Below, piece by piece: positions 16,889-24,545 of a stretch of DNA of 44,487 nt. How positions within the stretch are numbered: position 1 is the stretch's first letter; the number at the start of each line of letters is the position of its first letter. The notes beneath the pieces were generated by a model, which was not told the origin of the DNA, did not search any database, and was given only the letters and a program-made list of their open reading frames with translations. Made by a program: the position numbers and the translations under genes. Source of the DNA: Nocardioides bruguierae (GTDB lineage Bacteria; Actinomycetota; Actinomycetes; Propionibacteriales; Nocardioidaceae); the NCBI RefSeq assembly GCF_023656415.1, contig NZ_JAMOIL010000034.1:1-44487 (forward strand), given 5' to 3'.

Positions 16889-17506
16889 GTCCTGGGCAGC
16901 GCCGGTGCCCGCGCCGCCGTCGGCGGGCCCTGCGCCCTCACCCGCGACCTCCTCCGGGTAGGGCAGGAGCATCGTGTGGAGGAGGTAGGTGCGGCGGCCG
17001 TCGTCCTGCCCCCGGTGGGCCTTCACCCGGGCGTCGACGAGGGCGGCGATCTCCTGGCCGAGCGCCTCGGCCTCGTCCTTGGTCAGGCGGACCGCCGCCT
17101 CGGTGACCGAGCGCTGCACCCCCGGCTCCCGCTCCGCGGCGAAGACCGCGTCGACCACCCGGTGGGCCTTGGCGGCCGCGGCGGAGAGGAAGACCCGGGC
17201 CACCGCGTCCCCGCCCGGCTGCAGGGCCGCGTCCGAGACGACCACGTCGGTCATCCCCGGCACGATCTCCCAGACCCGGTCGCGCCGGTCGCGAGCGTGC
17301 TCCGGCGCCTCCCGGACGAGGCCGTACTTGGCGAGCTGGCGCAGGTGGAAGCTCGCCTGGTTGGCCGGCACGCCGATCGCGGCGGCCACGTCGGCGGCGC
17401 GCATGGGCCCGACGGCGTCGAGCTCGGCGAGCACCCGGCTGCGCACCGGGTGCGCGATCGCACGCAGAGCGGTGGCGTCGGCAGGTCGCGGTGAGCTCTC
17501 CGGCAT
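16886..17506 (-). CDS. ArsR-type winged-helix regulator
   Basis: A 206-residue DNA-binding protein. Residues about 12-75 form a winged HTH: ALRAIAHPVRSRVLAELD, then AADVAAAIGVPANQASFHL with the recognition helix, and LAKYGLVREAPEHARDRR as the wing. The C-terminal half is an alpha-helical effector or dimer domain without obvious metal-binding Cys/His clusters. It is divergent from an MFS exporter with a shared 75-bp intergenic region carrying two TTGCGCAA sites, so it most likely controls that exporter and itself. The ATG at 17506 is preferred over the GTG at 17524 because TATCAT lies exactly seven bases upstream of it. Confidence 0.88.
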   Translation of the reverse strand: MPESSPRPADATALRAIAHPVRSRVLAELDAVGPMRAADVAAAIGVPANQASFHLRQLAKYGLVREAPEHARDRRDRVWEIVPGMTDVVVSDAALQPGGDAVARVFLSAAAAKAHRVVDAVFAAEREPGVQRSVTEAAVRLTKDEAEALGQEIAALVDARVKAHRGQDDGRRTYLLHTMLLPYPEEVAGEGAGPADGGAGTGAAQD

Positions 17507-17513
17507 GCCTCGG

Positions 17514-17519
17514 ATGATA
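17514..17519 (-). promoter_or_regulatory. -10 element TATCAT of the ArsR-type regulator
   Basis: Minus-strand TATCAT followed by seven bases and ATG 17506; leaderless start inferred. Confidence 0.55.
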
Positions 17520-17530
17520 CGCACCAGAAA

Positions 17531-17574
17531 TTGCGCAACAGTTCTTGCGCAACACTACGTGCGGAACTTAGGTT
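17531..17574 (+). promoter_or_regulatory. Twin TTGCGCAA operator over divergent promoters
   Basis: The 9-mer TTGCGCAAC occurs at 17531-17539 and 17545-17553, a 14-bp period; its first eight bases are self-complementary. The second copy supplies a -35 (TTGCGC, 17545-17550) placed 18 bp before the -10 TAGGTT (17569-17574), which is seven bases from the exporter ATG. A protein bound here would cover both divergent promoters. The adjacent ArsR-type regulator is the obvious candidate. Confidence 0.65.
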
Positions 17575-17581
17575 CCTCGCC

Positions 17582-18847
17582 ATGACCTCCCTGCGCGGGC
17601 ACCACGACTTCCGCCTCCTGTGGATCGGCCAGACGGTGAGCCAGCTGGGCGCGAGCATCAGCTCCTTCGCCTTCCCGCTCCTCGGCTTCGCCCTCACGGG
17701 CTCCACGCTGCTGGCCTCGACCATCGGCGCCGTCCACCTGCTCGGGCTCGTGCTCACGCTGCTGCCGGCCGGGGTGCTCGCCGACCGGGTCGACAAGCGA
17801 CGGCTCATGCGGGGCGCCCTGCTCGCGGGCACCCTCGGCTACGCCTCGCTCGCGGCAGCCCTGGCGACCGGTGCGCCGCACCTGGCGCACCTGCTGGCGG
17901 TCGCGTTCGTCGGCGGGGTGGCCGCCGGCCTCTTCGACCCCGCCGAGAGCGCCGCCGTGCGGCAGGTCGTCACCCGCGAGCAGCTGCCGGCGGCGCTGAG
18001 CCTCAACCAGGCGCGCCAGCACGTGGCGTCCCTGACCGGCGGGCCGCTCGGCGGCCTGCTGTACGGGCTCACCCGGTGGGCGCCGTTCCTGGCCGACGCC
18101 GCCTCCTACGCGCTGGCCTGGCTGCTGCTCGGGAGGCTGCGCACCGACCTCGGCCCCGCCCCGCGCCCCGCGGACGAGGCGGACGCACCCGCCGGCCTCC
18201 GGGCGCTGCGGCACGAGCTCGCGCAGGGGCTCGTCTTCGTGTGGCGCCACCCGTTCATGCGGGTGCTGACGCTGTGGTCGGCGTCGGCGAACCTCGCCAT
18301 CAACACGCTGTTCGGCGTCGCCGTCCTGCGGCTGGTCACCCTGGGGGTGCACCCGTTCCGGATCGGCCTGGTCGAGACGGCCGCCGGCCTGGCCGGGATC
18401 GTCGGCGCCGTGCTGGCGCCGCGGATCATCGAGCGCACGCCCACCGGCGCCCTCACCGTGCTCATCGCCTGGACGCCCGTGCCGCTGCTCGTGCCGATGG
18501 CCCTGTGGCCGCACCCGGCCGTGGTCGGCGCGGGCGTCGCCCTCGTCCTGCTGCCCAACGCGGCCGGGAACGCAGGCATCGGCGCTTACCGGACGCTGAT
18601 CACGCCCGACCACCTGCTGGCGCGCGTGCAGTCCGCGATGCAGCTCGCCTCGATGAGCGTCATGCCGCTCTCGCCCCTGCTCGCCGGTCTGCTGCTCGAG
18701 GTGCTGCCCGGCACCGTCGCCGTGCTGGCCACGGGCCTGGTCTGCGCCCTCTCCGCGCTCGTGCCGACGCTCTCGCGCACGGTGCGCAGCGTCCCCCGCC
18801 CGGACCGGTGGCCGACCTCCCCCGAGGTGGCGACCGTCGCGACCTGA
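17582..18847 (+). CDS. MFS exporter, 12-TM type
   Basis: A 421-residue inner-membrane transporter of the major facilitator superfamily, drug/siderophore exporter branch. It opens with HHDFRLLWIGQTVSQLGASI, the typical start of this branch. The TM2-TM3 loop motif A is degenerate (GVLADRVDKRRLM). About twelve hydrophobic segments are spread along the length, and FDPAESAAVRQVV after TM4 is a branch landmark. The start at ATG 17582 is supported by the correctly spaced -35/-10 and the absence of a ribosome site. Divergent from the ArsR-type gene, which probably represses it. Substrate unknown. Confidence 0.9.
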   Translation: MTSLRGHHDFRLLWIGQTVSQLGASISSFAFPLLGFALTGSTLLASTIGAVHLLGLVLTLLPAGVLADRVDKRRLMRGALLAGTLGYASLAAALATGAPHLAHLLAVAFVGGVAAGLFDPAESAAVRQVVTREQLPAALSLNQARQHVASLTGGPLGGLLYGLTRWAPFLADAASYALAWLLLGRLRTDLGPAPRPADEADAPAGLRALRHELAQGLVFVWRHPFMRVLTLWSASANLAINTLFGVAVLRLVTLGVHPFRIGLVETAAGLAGIVGAVLAPRIIERTPTGALTVLIAWTPVPLLVPMALWPHPAVVGAGVALVLLPNAAGNAGIGAYRTLITPDHLLARVQSAMQLASMSVMPLSPLLAGLLLEVLPGTVAVLATGLVCALSALVPTLSRTVRSVPRPDRWPTSPEVATVAT

Positions 18848-18855
18848 GCGCCGCC

Positions 18856-18861
18856 TACGAT
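18856..18861 (+). promoter_or_regulatory. -10 element TACGAT, leaderless
   Basis: TACGAT is followed by six bases and the GTG at 18868 of the sterol-carrier-like gene. Confidence 0.5.
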
Positions 18862-18867
18862 CGGGGC

Positions 18868-19227
18868 GTGCCCGCCCGACTCCGCCGCGCCTCCCTCGCC
18901 GAGGTCCGCGCCGCCCGCGCCGCGGTGGCCGACGGGAGCGCCGGCCGCCCCGAGCTGAAGCTGCTGGTCAAGCACTACCTCGCGGTGCTGGAGGAGAAGG
19001 CGCCCGGCGCCTCGGTGGAGGTGCGGGTGCCGCCCTACGCGGCGGTGCAGTGCATCCCCGGCGTCCGGCACACGCGCGGCACGCCACCGGCGGTCGTCGA
19101 GACCGACGCCGCCACCTTCATCGCCGTCGCCACCGGCGAGACGCCGTGGTCCGACGCGATCGCGAGCGGCAAGGTCTTCGCCTCGGGCGAGCGGACCGAC
19201 CTGACCCGCTACCTGCCGCTGACCTGA
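18868..19227 (+). CDS. Sterol carrier family (SCP2-like) small protein
   Basis: A 119-residue cytoplasmic protein. The N-terminal 35 residues are helical and Arg/Ala-rich. The C-terminal part VRVPPYAAVQCIPGVRHTRG, with VVETDAATFIAVATGE and a closing VFASGERTDL, matches the actinobacterial sterol carrier family that shares the SCP2 fold. I recall relatives lying near purine genes in other actinobacteria. The ligand is unknown, and the name does not imply sterol binding. The GTG start sits six bases from a -10 hexamer. Its last 19 bases overlap the antisense 3' end of the next gene. Confidence 0.8.
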   Translation: MPARLRRASLAEVRAARAAVADGSAGRPELKLLVKHYLAVLEEKAPGASVEVRVPPYAAVQCIPGVRHTRGTPPAVVETDAATFIAVATGETPWSDAIASGKVFASGERTDLTRYLPLT

Positions 19228-19643
19228 TCGCCCACGGCGGCGGGGTCGAGCAGGCGGACGACGGCCCCCGGCTCGGCCTCGGTGAGCAGCCGGACCGCGC
19301 AGGCGGGGTCGGCAGCCTCCAGGAGGTCCTGGTCGAGCCGCAGCCGCTGCGCGAGGGCGCGCACGCACGCCTCCGGCCCGCCGGCGACGAGCAGGTCGGC
19401 GCCGCCCAGGTCCTCCGCGCGGGCCGCGAGCCAACCCCGGTCGCCGCTGCGGGCCATGTCGCCCTGCCACGTCCAGGCCTGGACGCGCAGGCGCACCGCC
19501 TCGCGCGCGACCTCCTCGGCGGCCTCGACGTCCGGGTCCACGCAGAGCAGCCCGGCGCCGACGCGGGCCAGGCGCAGGGCCGCGTCGCGTCCGGGGGCGC
19601 TGCCGACGTCGGTGACGACGGCGAGCTTCCAGCGCAGGTGCAC
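19209..19643 (-). CDS. Truncated Rossmann / SDR-like protein
   Basis: 144 residues. It begins VHLRWKLAVVTDVGSAPGRDAAL, resembling the first beta-alpha unit of a short-chain dehydrogenase, but the usual TGxxxGxG loop has become TDVGSAPG. A second strand with an acidic end, LLCVDPDVEAAEEV, and a Q-G-D-M-A segment resembling the adenine pocket also fit. The Tyr-x-x-x-Lys active site is absent and the protein stops where it would be, so it is at most a nucleotide-binding remnant or a repurposed domain. The GTG at 19643 follows a CAGACT -10-like hexamer by six bases. It converges on and overlaps the sterol-carrier-like gene by 19 bp. Codon use looks intact rather than decayed. Confidence 0.6.
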   Translation of the reverse strand: MHLRWKLAVVTDVGSAPGRDAALRLARVGAGLLCVDPDVEAAEEVAREAVRLRVQAWTWQGDMARSGDRGWLAARAEDLGGADLLVAGGPEACVRALAQRLRLDQDLLEAADPACAVRLLTEAEPGAVVRLLDPAAVGDQVSGR

Positions 19644-19702
19644 GCGCCCAGTCTGCCCCCGACGGGTGCGGCGTGGGGAGGGTTCCGCGCGGTCCGGGCT
19701 CG

Positions 19703-19755
19703 GCCGTGGATGAGCCGTGGATGAGCCGCGGTCAGCCGCGGTCAGCCGCGGGTCA
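19703..19755. repeat. Short tandem repeat at the tetR 3' end
   Basis: Five head-to-tail units of 10-11 bp: two of GCCGTGGATGA, two of GCCGCGGTCA and one of GCCGCGGGTCA. They span the stop codon of the TetR gene and its downstream flank, probably a slippage product. Confidence 0.7.
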
Positions 19756-20365
19756 GCGTGTGCAGCGAGGCCATGCAGGTGTCGTAGGTGGCGACGAGGT
19801 CGACCTCGCGGCCGCGGTCGGCGGCGACCGCCCAGGTGTCGAGGGCGACGCGCAGGCAGGCGAGGCTGACCTCGACCACGAGCCGCACCTCCACCTCGCG
19901 CTCGGGCCCGTACAGGGCGAGCAGGTGCTGGACCAGCGCGTCGGTGCGCTGCTCGTCGCGGTGCAGGCCCGCCATCCGCACGCTCGGCTCGGCCAGCGAG
20001 AGGCGCCGCACGCGCAGGAGCACCGAGCGCGCCTCGTCCCGCCCGAGGCCCTCGACCACCGCGCGCCACAGCGCCTCGACCTGCGGCACGAGCGGGCGGT
20101 CGGCGCTCAGGGCCTCGATGCGGGCGGCGATGCCCAGGTCGATCTCGACGTCGGGCACGTACGCGGCGAGCTCCTTGGAGCCGAAGTACCGGAAGAACGT
20201 GCGGCCCGAGATGCCGGCGGCGGCGGCGATGTCGTCGACCGTCGTGCCGTCGACGCCGCGCTCCTCGAAGAGGGCAAGGGCCGCCAGGGCGATCTCGCGC
20301 TCGGTCTGGAGCCGGCGACGCTCGCGCAGGCCGAGGGGCTCGGGGGCCGTGGTGACGTCGGTCAT
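19742..20365 (-). CDS. TetR-family transcriptional regulator
   Basis: A 207-residue repressor. Residues about 20-66 form the TetR HTH: REIALAALALFEERGV, TTVDDIAAAAGIS and the recognition segment GRTFFRYFGSKE. The all-helical C-terminal ligand domain follows (EALWRAVVEGLGRDE onward). The ATG at 20365 has GAGG five bases upstream. It is divergent from a DHA2-type exporter across 116 bp that contain an inverted GTCAGT/ACTGAC repeat inside a promoter. Repression of the exporter and autoregulation are therefore likely. The stop codon lies in a short tandem repeat. Confidence 0.92.
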   Translation of the reverse strand: MTDVTTAPEPLGLRERRRLQTEREIALAALALFEERGVDGTTVDDIAAAAGISGRTFFRYFGSKELAAYVPDVEIDLGIAARIEALSADRPLVPQVEALWRAVVEGLGRDEARSVLLRVRRLSLAEPSVRMAGLHRDEQRTDALVQHLLALYGPEREVEVRLVVEVSLACLRVALDTWAVAADRGREVDLVATYDTCMASLHTLTRG

Positions 20366-20386
20366 GCGCCCCTCCCGGGAAGAAAA

Positions 20387-20422
20387 GTCAGTTGACGAAA
20401 TGTTGGCAGTGACTGACACGAT
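20387..20422 (+). promoter_or_regulatory. Exporter promoter with candidate TetR operator
   Basis: -35 TTGACG (20393-20398), 18-bp spacer, -10 CACGAT (20417-20422). GTCAGT (20387-20392) and ACTGAC (20412-20417) form inverted half-sites bracketing the promoter. Confidence 0.55.
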
Positions 20423-20481
20423 AGCCCGTGCCGGCCGCTCGACCGGCACACCGCTCCCCCGGACCAGGAGAGAACCCCCGC

Positions 20482-21966
20482 GTGACCGCGCCCACCGACA
20501 CCCCCGCCTCCACGGCCACCACCGAGGACGCAGCCACCTCGACCTCCGGCACCGGCCGACTCGTCGCGCTGCTCGTCTGCTCGGCGTTCGTGGTGATCCT
20601 CAACGAGACGATCATGAGCGTGGCGCTGCCCGACCTCATGCGCGAGTTCGCCATCGGCGCCTCCAGCGCGCAGTGGATCACCACCGCGTTCATGCTGACC
20701 ATGGCGGTGGTCATCCCGATCAGCGGCTACCTGCTGACCCGGCTGCCGCTGCGCACCGTGTTCATCGTGGCGATGACGGCCTTCAGCGTCGGCACCGCGG
20801 TCTCGGCGGTCGCCCCGGTCTTCGGCGTGCTGGTGCTCGGCAGGGTGATCCAGGCCAGCGGCACCGCGGTGATGATGCCGCTGCTCATCACCACCGTGAT
20901 GACCATCGTCGAGCCCGAGCGGCGCGGCCGGATGATGGGCACCATCTCCATCGTCATCTCGGTGGCCCCGGCCATCGGCCCGACGATCTCGGGCATCATC
21001 CTGCAGTCGCTGTCGTGGCGCTGGATGTTCCTCTTCGTGCTGCCCATCGCCCTGGTGGCGCTGGCGGCCGGCGCCCGGTGGGTCCGCAACGTCACCGAGC
21101 CCCGCGCGATCCCGCTGGACGTGCTCTCCGTCGTGCTCTCGGCGATCGGCTTCGCCGGACTCGTCTACGGCCTGGCCGGCTTCGGCGAGGCCGCCGAGGG
21201 CGACCCGCTGGTGCCGCTGTGGGTGCCGCTCACCGTCGGCGGCGTCTCGCTGGCCCTGTTCGTCGCCCGCCAGCTCGTGCTCAAGGACCGGGCGCTGCTC
21301 GACCTGCGCGCCTTCGCCAGCCCGTCCTTCTCGCTGGCCATCGGCCTCATGGCCGTCGTGTTCGCGGCCCTGTTCGGCGTCATCGTGCTGCTGCCGCTGT
21401 ACCTGCAGAACGCGCTCGAGCTCTCCGTCCTGCAGACCGGCCTCATGCTGCTGCCCGGCGGCCTGTGCCTCGGCCTCCTCGCCCCGTTCGTCGGGCGGGC
21501 GTTCGACCGCTGGGGCCCCCGGCCGCTCGTGCCGCCGGGCATCGGGCTGGCCGCCGTCGCGCTGTGGCTGATGACCACGCTGGACGTCGACTCCTCACGC
21601 CTGGTCGTCGTCGCGATGCACGTGGTGATGTCGATCGGTCTCGCGCTCGCCTTCACCCCGCTGATGACCACCGCCCTGGCTTCGGTCCCCCCGCGGCTCT
21701 ACAGCCACGGCAGCGCCATCCTCGGGACGCTCCAGCAGGTCGCGGGTGCCGCCGGCACCGCCCTGTTCGTCACCCTGCTGACCCGCCAGGAGGTCACCTC
21801 CCTGGCGGCCGGCGCCCCCGAGACGGTCGCGACCGCCGACGGACTGCACGCCGCCCTGCTCGTGGCCAGCGTGGTCGCCACCGTCGCGTTCGCGCTCTCG
21901 TTCGCGATCCGCCGCGCGCCCGAGCACGCCACCGAGCCGGGCGAGCACGCCGTCCCCGCGCACTGA
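20482..21966 (+). CDS. DHA2-family MFS multidrug exporter
   Basis: A 494-residue membrane antiporter with about fourteen hydrophobic segments. The first segment ends in LNETIMSVALPDLMREF, the DHA2 TM1 motif with an acidic Asn-Glu pair, as in the LmrB/EmrB group. QWITTAFMLTMAVVIPISGYL follows as TM2. Motif C-like TISIVISVAPAIGPTISG lies in TM5. The first 30 residues are hydrophilic. The GTG at 20482 is preceded by AGGAG (20466-20470). It is paired with the divergent TetR gene, which suggests induction by its own substrate. The substrate cannot be predicted. Confidence 0.93.
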   Translation: MTAPTDTPASTATTEDAATSTSGTGRLVALLVCSAFVVILNETIMSVALPDLMREFAIGASSAQWITTAFMLTMAVVIPISGYLLTRLPLRTVFIVAMTAFSVGTAVSAVAPVFGVLVLGRVIQASGTAVMMPLLITTVMTIVEPERRGRMMGTISIVISVAPAIGPTISGIILQSLSWRWMFLFVLPIALVALAAGARWVRNVTEPRAIPLDVLSVVLSAIGFAGLVYGLAGFGEAAEGDPLVPLWVPLTVGGVSLALFVARQLVLKDRALLDLRAFASPSFSLAIGLMAVVFAALFGVIVLLPLYLQNALELSVLQTGLMLLPGGLCLGLLAPFVGRAFDRWGPRPLVPPGIGLAAVALWLMTTLDVDSSRLVVVAMHVVMSIGLALAFTPLMTTALASVPPRLYSHGSAILGTLQQVAGAAGTALFVTLLTRQEVTSLAAGAPETVATADGLHAALLVASVVATVAFALSFAIRRAPEHATEPGEHAVPAH

Positions 21967-21980
21967 CCCACGTCTGCCCC

Positions 21981-22006
21981 CCCCACCCCGCCGAGTCGGC
22001 AGCAGC
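21981..22006. repeat. Second locus of the GCCGACTCGG repeat
   Basis: The minus strand of these 26 bases reads as the sequence at 29860-29886 with one substitution and one deletion. The shared core is TGCTGCCGACTCGGCG, followed by a G-rich tail. It lies between the exporter stop and the nei2 promoter. Confidence 0.8.
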
Positions 22007-22049
22007 TGTCACGGCGCGGTCGGGCGAGGTGCGTGGCGGGGCCGCTGGG

Positions 22050-22055
22050 TAGCGT
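22050..22055 (+). promoter_or_regulatory. -10 element TAGCGT of nei2, leaderless
   Basis: TAGCGT is followed by six bases and the ATG of the DNA glycosylase gene. Confidence 0.55.
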
Positions 22056-22061
22056 CGAGGC

Positions 22062-22898
22062 ATGCCCGAGGGAGACACCGTCTACCTGCTGGCGCGCAAG
22101 CTCGACCGCGCGCTGGCCGGTCGGACGCTGGCACGCTCGGACTTCCGCGTCCCGCAGCTGGCCACGCGCGACCTCACCGGCCGCGAGGTGCTGGGCCACG
22201 ACACCCACGGCAAGCACCTGCTGACCCGGTTCTCCGGCGACGTCACGCTGCACTCGCACCTGCTCATGGACGGTGAGTGGTCGCTGACCGGGCCCGGCAA
22301 GCGACTGCCGGCACGGCTGCAGGCCGACGTCCGCGTGGCCCTGGAGACGACCGAGGGCGGCACCGCCTGGGGGCGGCGGCTGCACCGGCTCTCGCTGGTG
22401 CCGACGGCCGAGGAGTCGTCCGTCGTGGGGCACCTCGGCCCCGACCCGCTGCGCGACGACTTCGACGCGGACGAGGCGGTGCGCCGCCTCTCCGCGGACC
22501 CGGCGTGGCCGCTCGTGAGCGCCCTGCTCGACCAGACCCGCATGGCCGGGCTCGGCAACCTCTGGGCCAACGAGATCGCGTTCCTCACCGGCGTCAGCCC
22601 GTGGACGGCCGTCGGGGACGTGGACGTGCCCGCGCTGGTCGCCCGTTCGGCCCGCGCGCTGCGACACTCAGCGCTCGTGCCCGGCGCGTACCAGACCACC
22701 ACCGGGCGGCCGCGCCCCGGCGAGGACCACTGGGTCTACGGCGCCCGGCGGCGGCGCTGCCTGCGCTGCGGCACGGCGATCCGGCGGGCCGAGGAGATCC
22801 CGAACGACCCGACCAACCGGCTGACACAGTGGTGCCCGCACTGCCAGCCGGGGCCCGGGCCCGAGGCGAGGCTGACCGGGCGCACCATCGGCACCTGA
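22062..22898 (+). CDS. nei2: Endonuclease VIII-like DNA glycosylase/AP lyase (Nei2 type)
   Basis: A 278-residue base-excision repair enzyme of the Fpg/Nei family, excising oxidised pyrimidines and cutting the abasic site. The start MPEGDTV gives the catalytic N-terminal Pro2 and Glu3, fixing the ATG at 22062. Lys51 in HDTHGKHLL is the conserved lysine. The helix-two-turn-helix segment reads DQTRMAGLGNLWANEI. The C-terminal zinc finger is Cys-x2-Cys (CLRCG) and Cys-x2-Cys (CPHC). MPEGDTV and the finger spacing resemble mycobacterial Nei2 more than Fpg (MPELPEV). Likely leaderless. The symbol is by similarity to that group. Confidence 0.93.
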   Translation: MPEGDTVYLLARKLDRALAGRTLARSDFRVPQLATRDLTGREVLGHDTHGKHLLTRFSGDVTLHSHLLMDGEWSLTGPGKRLPARLQADVRVALETTEGGTAWGRRLHRLSLVPTAEESSVVGHLGPDPLRDDFDADEAVRRLSADPAWPLVSALLDQTRMAGLGNLWANEIAFLTGVSPWTAVGDVDVPALVARSARALRHSALVPGAYQTTTGRPRPGEDHWVYGARRRRCLRCGTAIRRAEEIPNDPTNRLTQWCPHCQPGPGPEARLTGRTIGT

Positions 22899-22976
22899 CC
22901 TCGGCCCCTTCCCGCGCACCGTGAAGAAGTCGTGAGGGCGCTGCCACGGGTGCGGGTCGCTGCCGATGGCGTGAGC

Positions 22977-24425
22977 ATGACCCTGCTCGCGCCCCCGCCC
23001 GTCTCGTCCCGGTCCGCCGGCTCGTCGACGGCCTTCCCCGCCGCGGACCCGAGCGGCGCCCCCCGTACCTCCCCGTCTGCCTCCCCCGGCGGCTCGTGGA
23101 TCCCCCGAGGCGCCCAGCTGACCGAGGCCCAGTTCCGGGCCCGGCACAACGGCATCAGCGTCATCACGGCGCTGCACATCCCCGTGCTCGTCGTGATGGC
23201 CTGGGTGTGGCACCCGTTCGGCACCGCGGACGCCCCCTCGCACGCTGAGCACAGCTCGGCGGCCGCCAACCACGGCTGGATGGCCTGGACCGGCGTCGCG
23301 ATCGTGATCGTCGCCTTCGCCCTCGGCCGGGTGCTGTCCTCCCAGGCCGCTCGCGCCACCGCGATGTCGACCTCGCTGATGATGACCTCGGTCGTGCTCG
23401 TGCACGTCTCGGGCGGCCTCACCGACCTGCACCTGCACTTCTTCGTAACCGTCGCGATCGTCTCGCTCTACCAGACCTGGACGCCGTTCCTCGTCGCCAT
23501 CGGCATCGTCGCGCTGCACCACATCGGGATGAGCCTGATGGACCCGACGATGGTGTTCTCCGACGCCCGCGCCCAGGCGCACCCGATCCTGTTCTCGCTC
23601 CTGCACGCCGGCATGCTGCTGGCCGAGTGCGTCGCCCTGGCGGTCTCGTGGAAGTTCACCGAGGACGCCGACGCCGAGCGCCGCGCCCAGCAGGCCAAGG
23701 CCGAGGCCGGGGCGCTCGAGCAGGTCGCCGCGCAGCAGCGCCTCGCCGAGGAGCAGTCCGCGGCCGCCGAGCGTGCCGAGGCCGAGCTGGTCACCCGCCA
23801 GGCGCGGGCCGCCGACATGGAGCAGCGACTCGTCGCCCTCAACTCCGCCGGCGACAGCCTGCGCGGCAGCGTCACCGAGTCCGAGACCGTGATGGCCGAG
23901 CTGCTCGCCGCCGCCGGCGAGATCGAGTCCGCGGCCGCCACGGCCACCGCCTCCGCCGACGCCGCCAACGCCTCGGTCACCGCCTCCAACGAGGTCATCC
24001 GTCGGCTCGAGCAGTCGGCCTCGCAGATCGCCTCGATCGCCCAGACGATCACCGGCATCGCCGAGCAGACCAACCTCCTGGCCCTCAACGCCACCATCGA
24101 GGCGGCCCGGGCCGGGGACGCCGGCAAGGGCTTCGCCGTCGTGGCCGGCGAGGTCAAGGAGCTGGCCGGCGAGACCGCCCGCGCCACCGAGCTCATCGGC
24201 GGGGTCGTGGACGACGTCCGCAACGGCACCCGCGACGTGCTGGCCTCGGCCGGCGAGATCGAGTCCGTCTTCGCCCGGGTCACCGAGGCGCAGGCGGTCA
24301 TCTCCAGCGCGGCCGCCGTGCAGAAGTCGGCTGCCGACACCGCCCGCGGCGCCATCCAGGCCGTCGCCCGCACCACCGAGCAGGTCACGGACGAGGTCGC
24401 GCACCTCGCCCAGCAGCGCGACTGA
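22977..24425 (+). CDS. Methyl-accepting chemotaxis-like membrane receptor
   Basis: About 482 residues. A disordered Ser/Pro-rich N-terminus is followed by roughly six hydrophobic segments (about 60-220) with a striking His-rich stretch, DLHLHFFVTVAIVSLY then ALHHIGM. A long Ala/Glu coiled coil and the MCP signalling domain come next. The hairpin tip is recognisable: IAEQTNLLALNATIEAARAG and FAVVAGEVKELA. There is no HAMP domain and no large periplasmic sensor, so sensing is probably within the membrane. No che or flagellar genes are in view. The start is uncertain: ATG 22977 is chosen, but GTG 22932 is possible and neither has a good ribosome site. A strong terminator follows. Confidence 0.82.
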   Translation: MTLLAPPPVSSRSAGSSTAFPAADPSGAPRTSPSASPGGSWIPRGAQLTEAQFRARHNGISVITALHIPVLVVMAWVWHPFGTADAPSHAEHSSAAANHGWMAWTGVAIVIVAFALGRVLSSQAARATAMSTSLMMTSVVLVHVSGGLTDLHLHFFVTVAIVSLYQTWTPFLVAIGIVALHHIGMSLMDPTMVFSDARAQAHPILFSLLHAGMLLAECVALAVSWKFTEDADAERRAQQAKAEAGALEQVAAQQRLAEEQSAAAERAEAELVTRQARAADMEQRLVALNSAGDSLRGSVTESETVMAELLAAAGEIESAAATATASADAANASVTASNEVIRRLEQSASQIASIAQTITGIAEQTNLLALNATIEAARAGDAGKGFAVVAGEVKELAGETARATELIGGVVDDVRNGTRDVLASAGEIESVFARVTEAQAVISSAAAVQKSAADTARGAIQAVARTTEQVTDEVAHLAQQRD

Positions 24426-24452
24426 CCGCTCCCCCTGCCCCCCCCCGGCGCG

Positions 24453-24495
24453 ACGAGGCCCGGGTGACCACGCACCGTGGTCGCCCGGGCCTCGT
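24453..24495. terminator. Bidirectional terminator between convergent genes
   Basis: A 20-bp stem (24453-24472 with 24476-24495, one T/G mismatch that is a wobble in RNA) with a 3-nt loop lies between the receptor gene and the convergent hydrolase gene. Confidence 0.85.
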
Positions 24496-24545
24496 GGCGT
24501 CCGGCTGCTGGTGCCGCCCCCTCCGCCGGTGTCGCGCGCGGTGGC

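Noticed and set aside
19703..19755. Possible CRISPR-like array
   Set aside because: Units of 10-11 bp abut each other with no spacers, so this is a simple tandem repeat. No CRISPR array was seen anywhere in the window.
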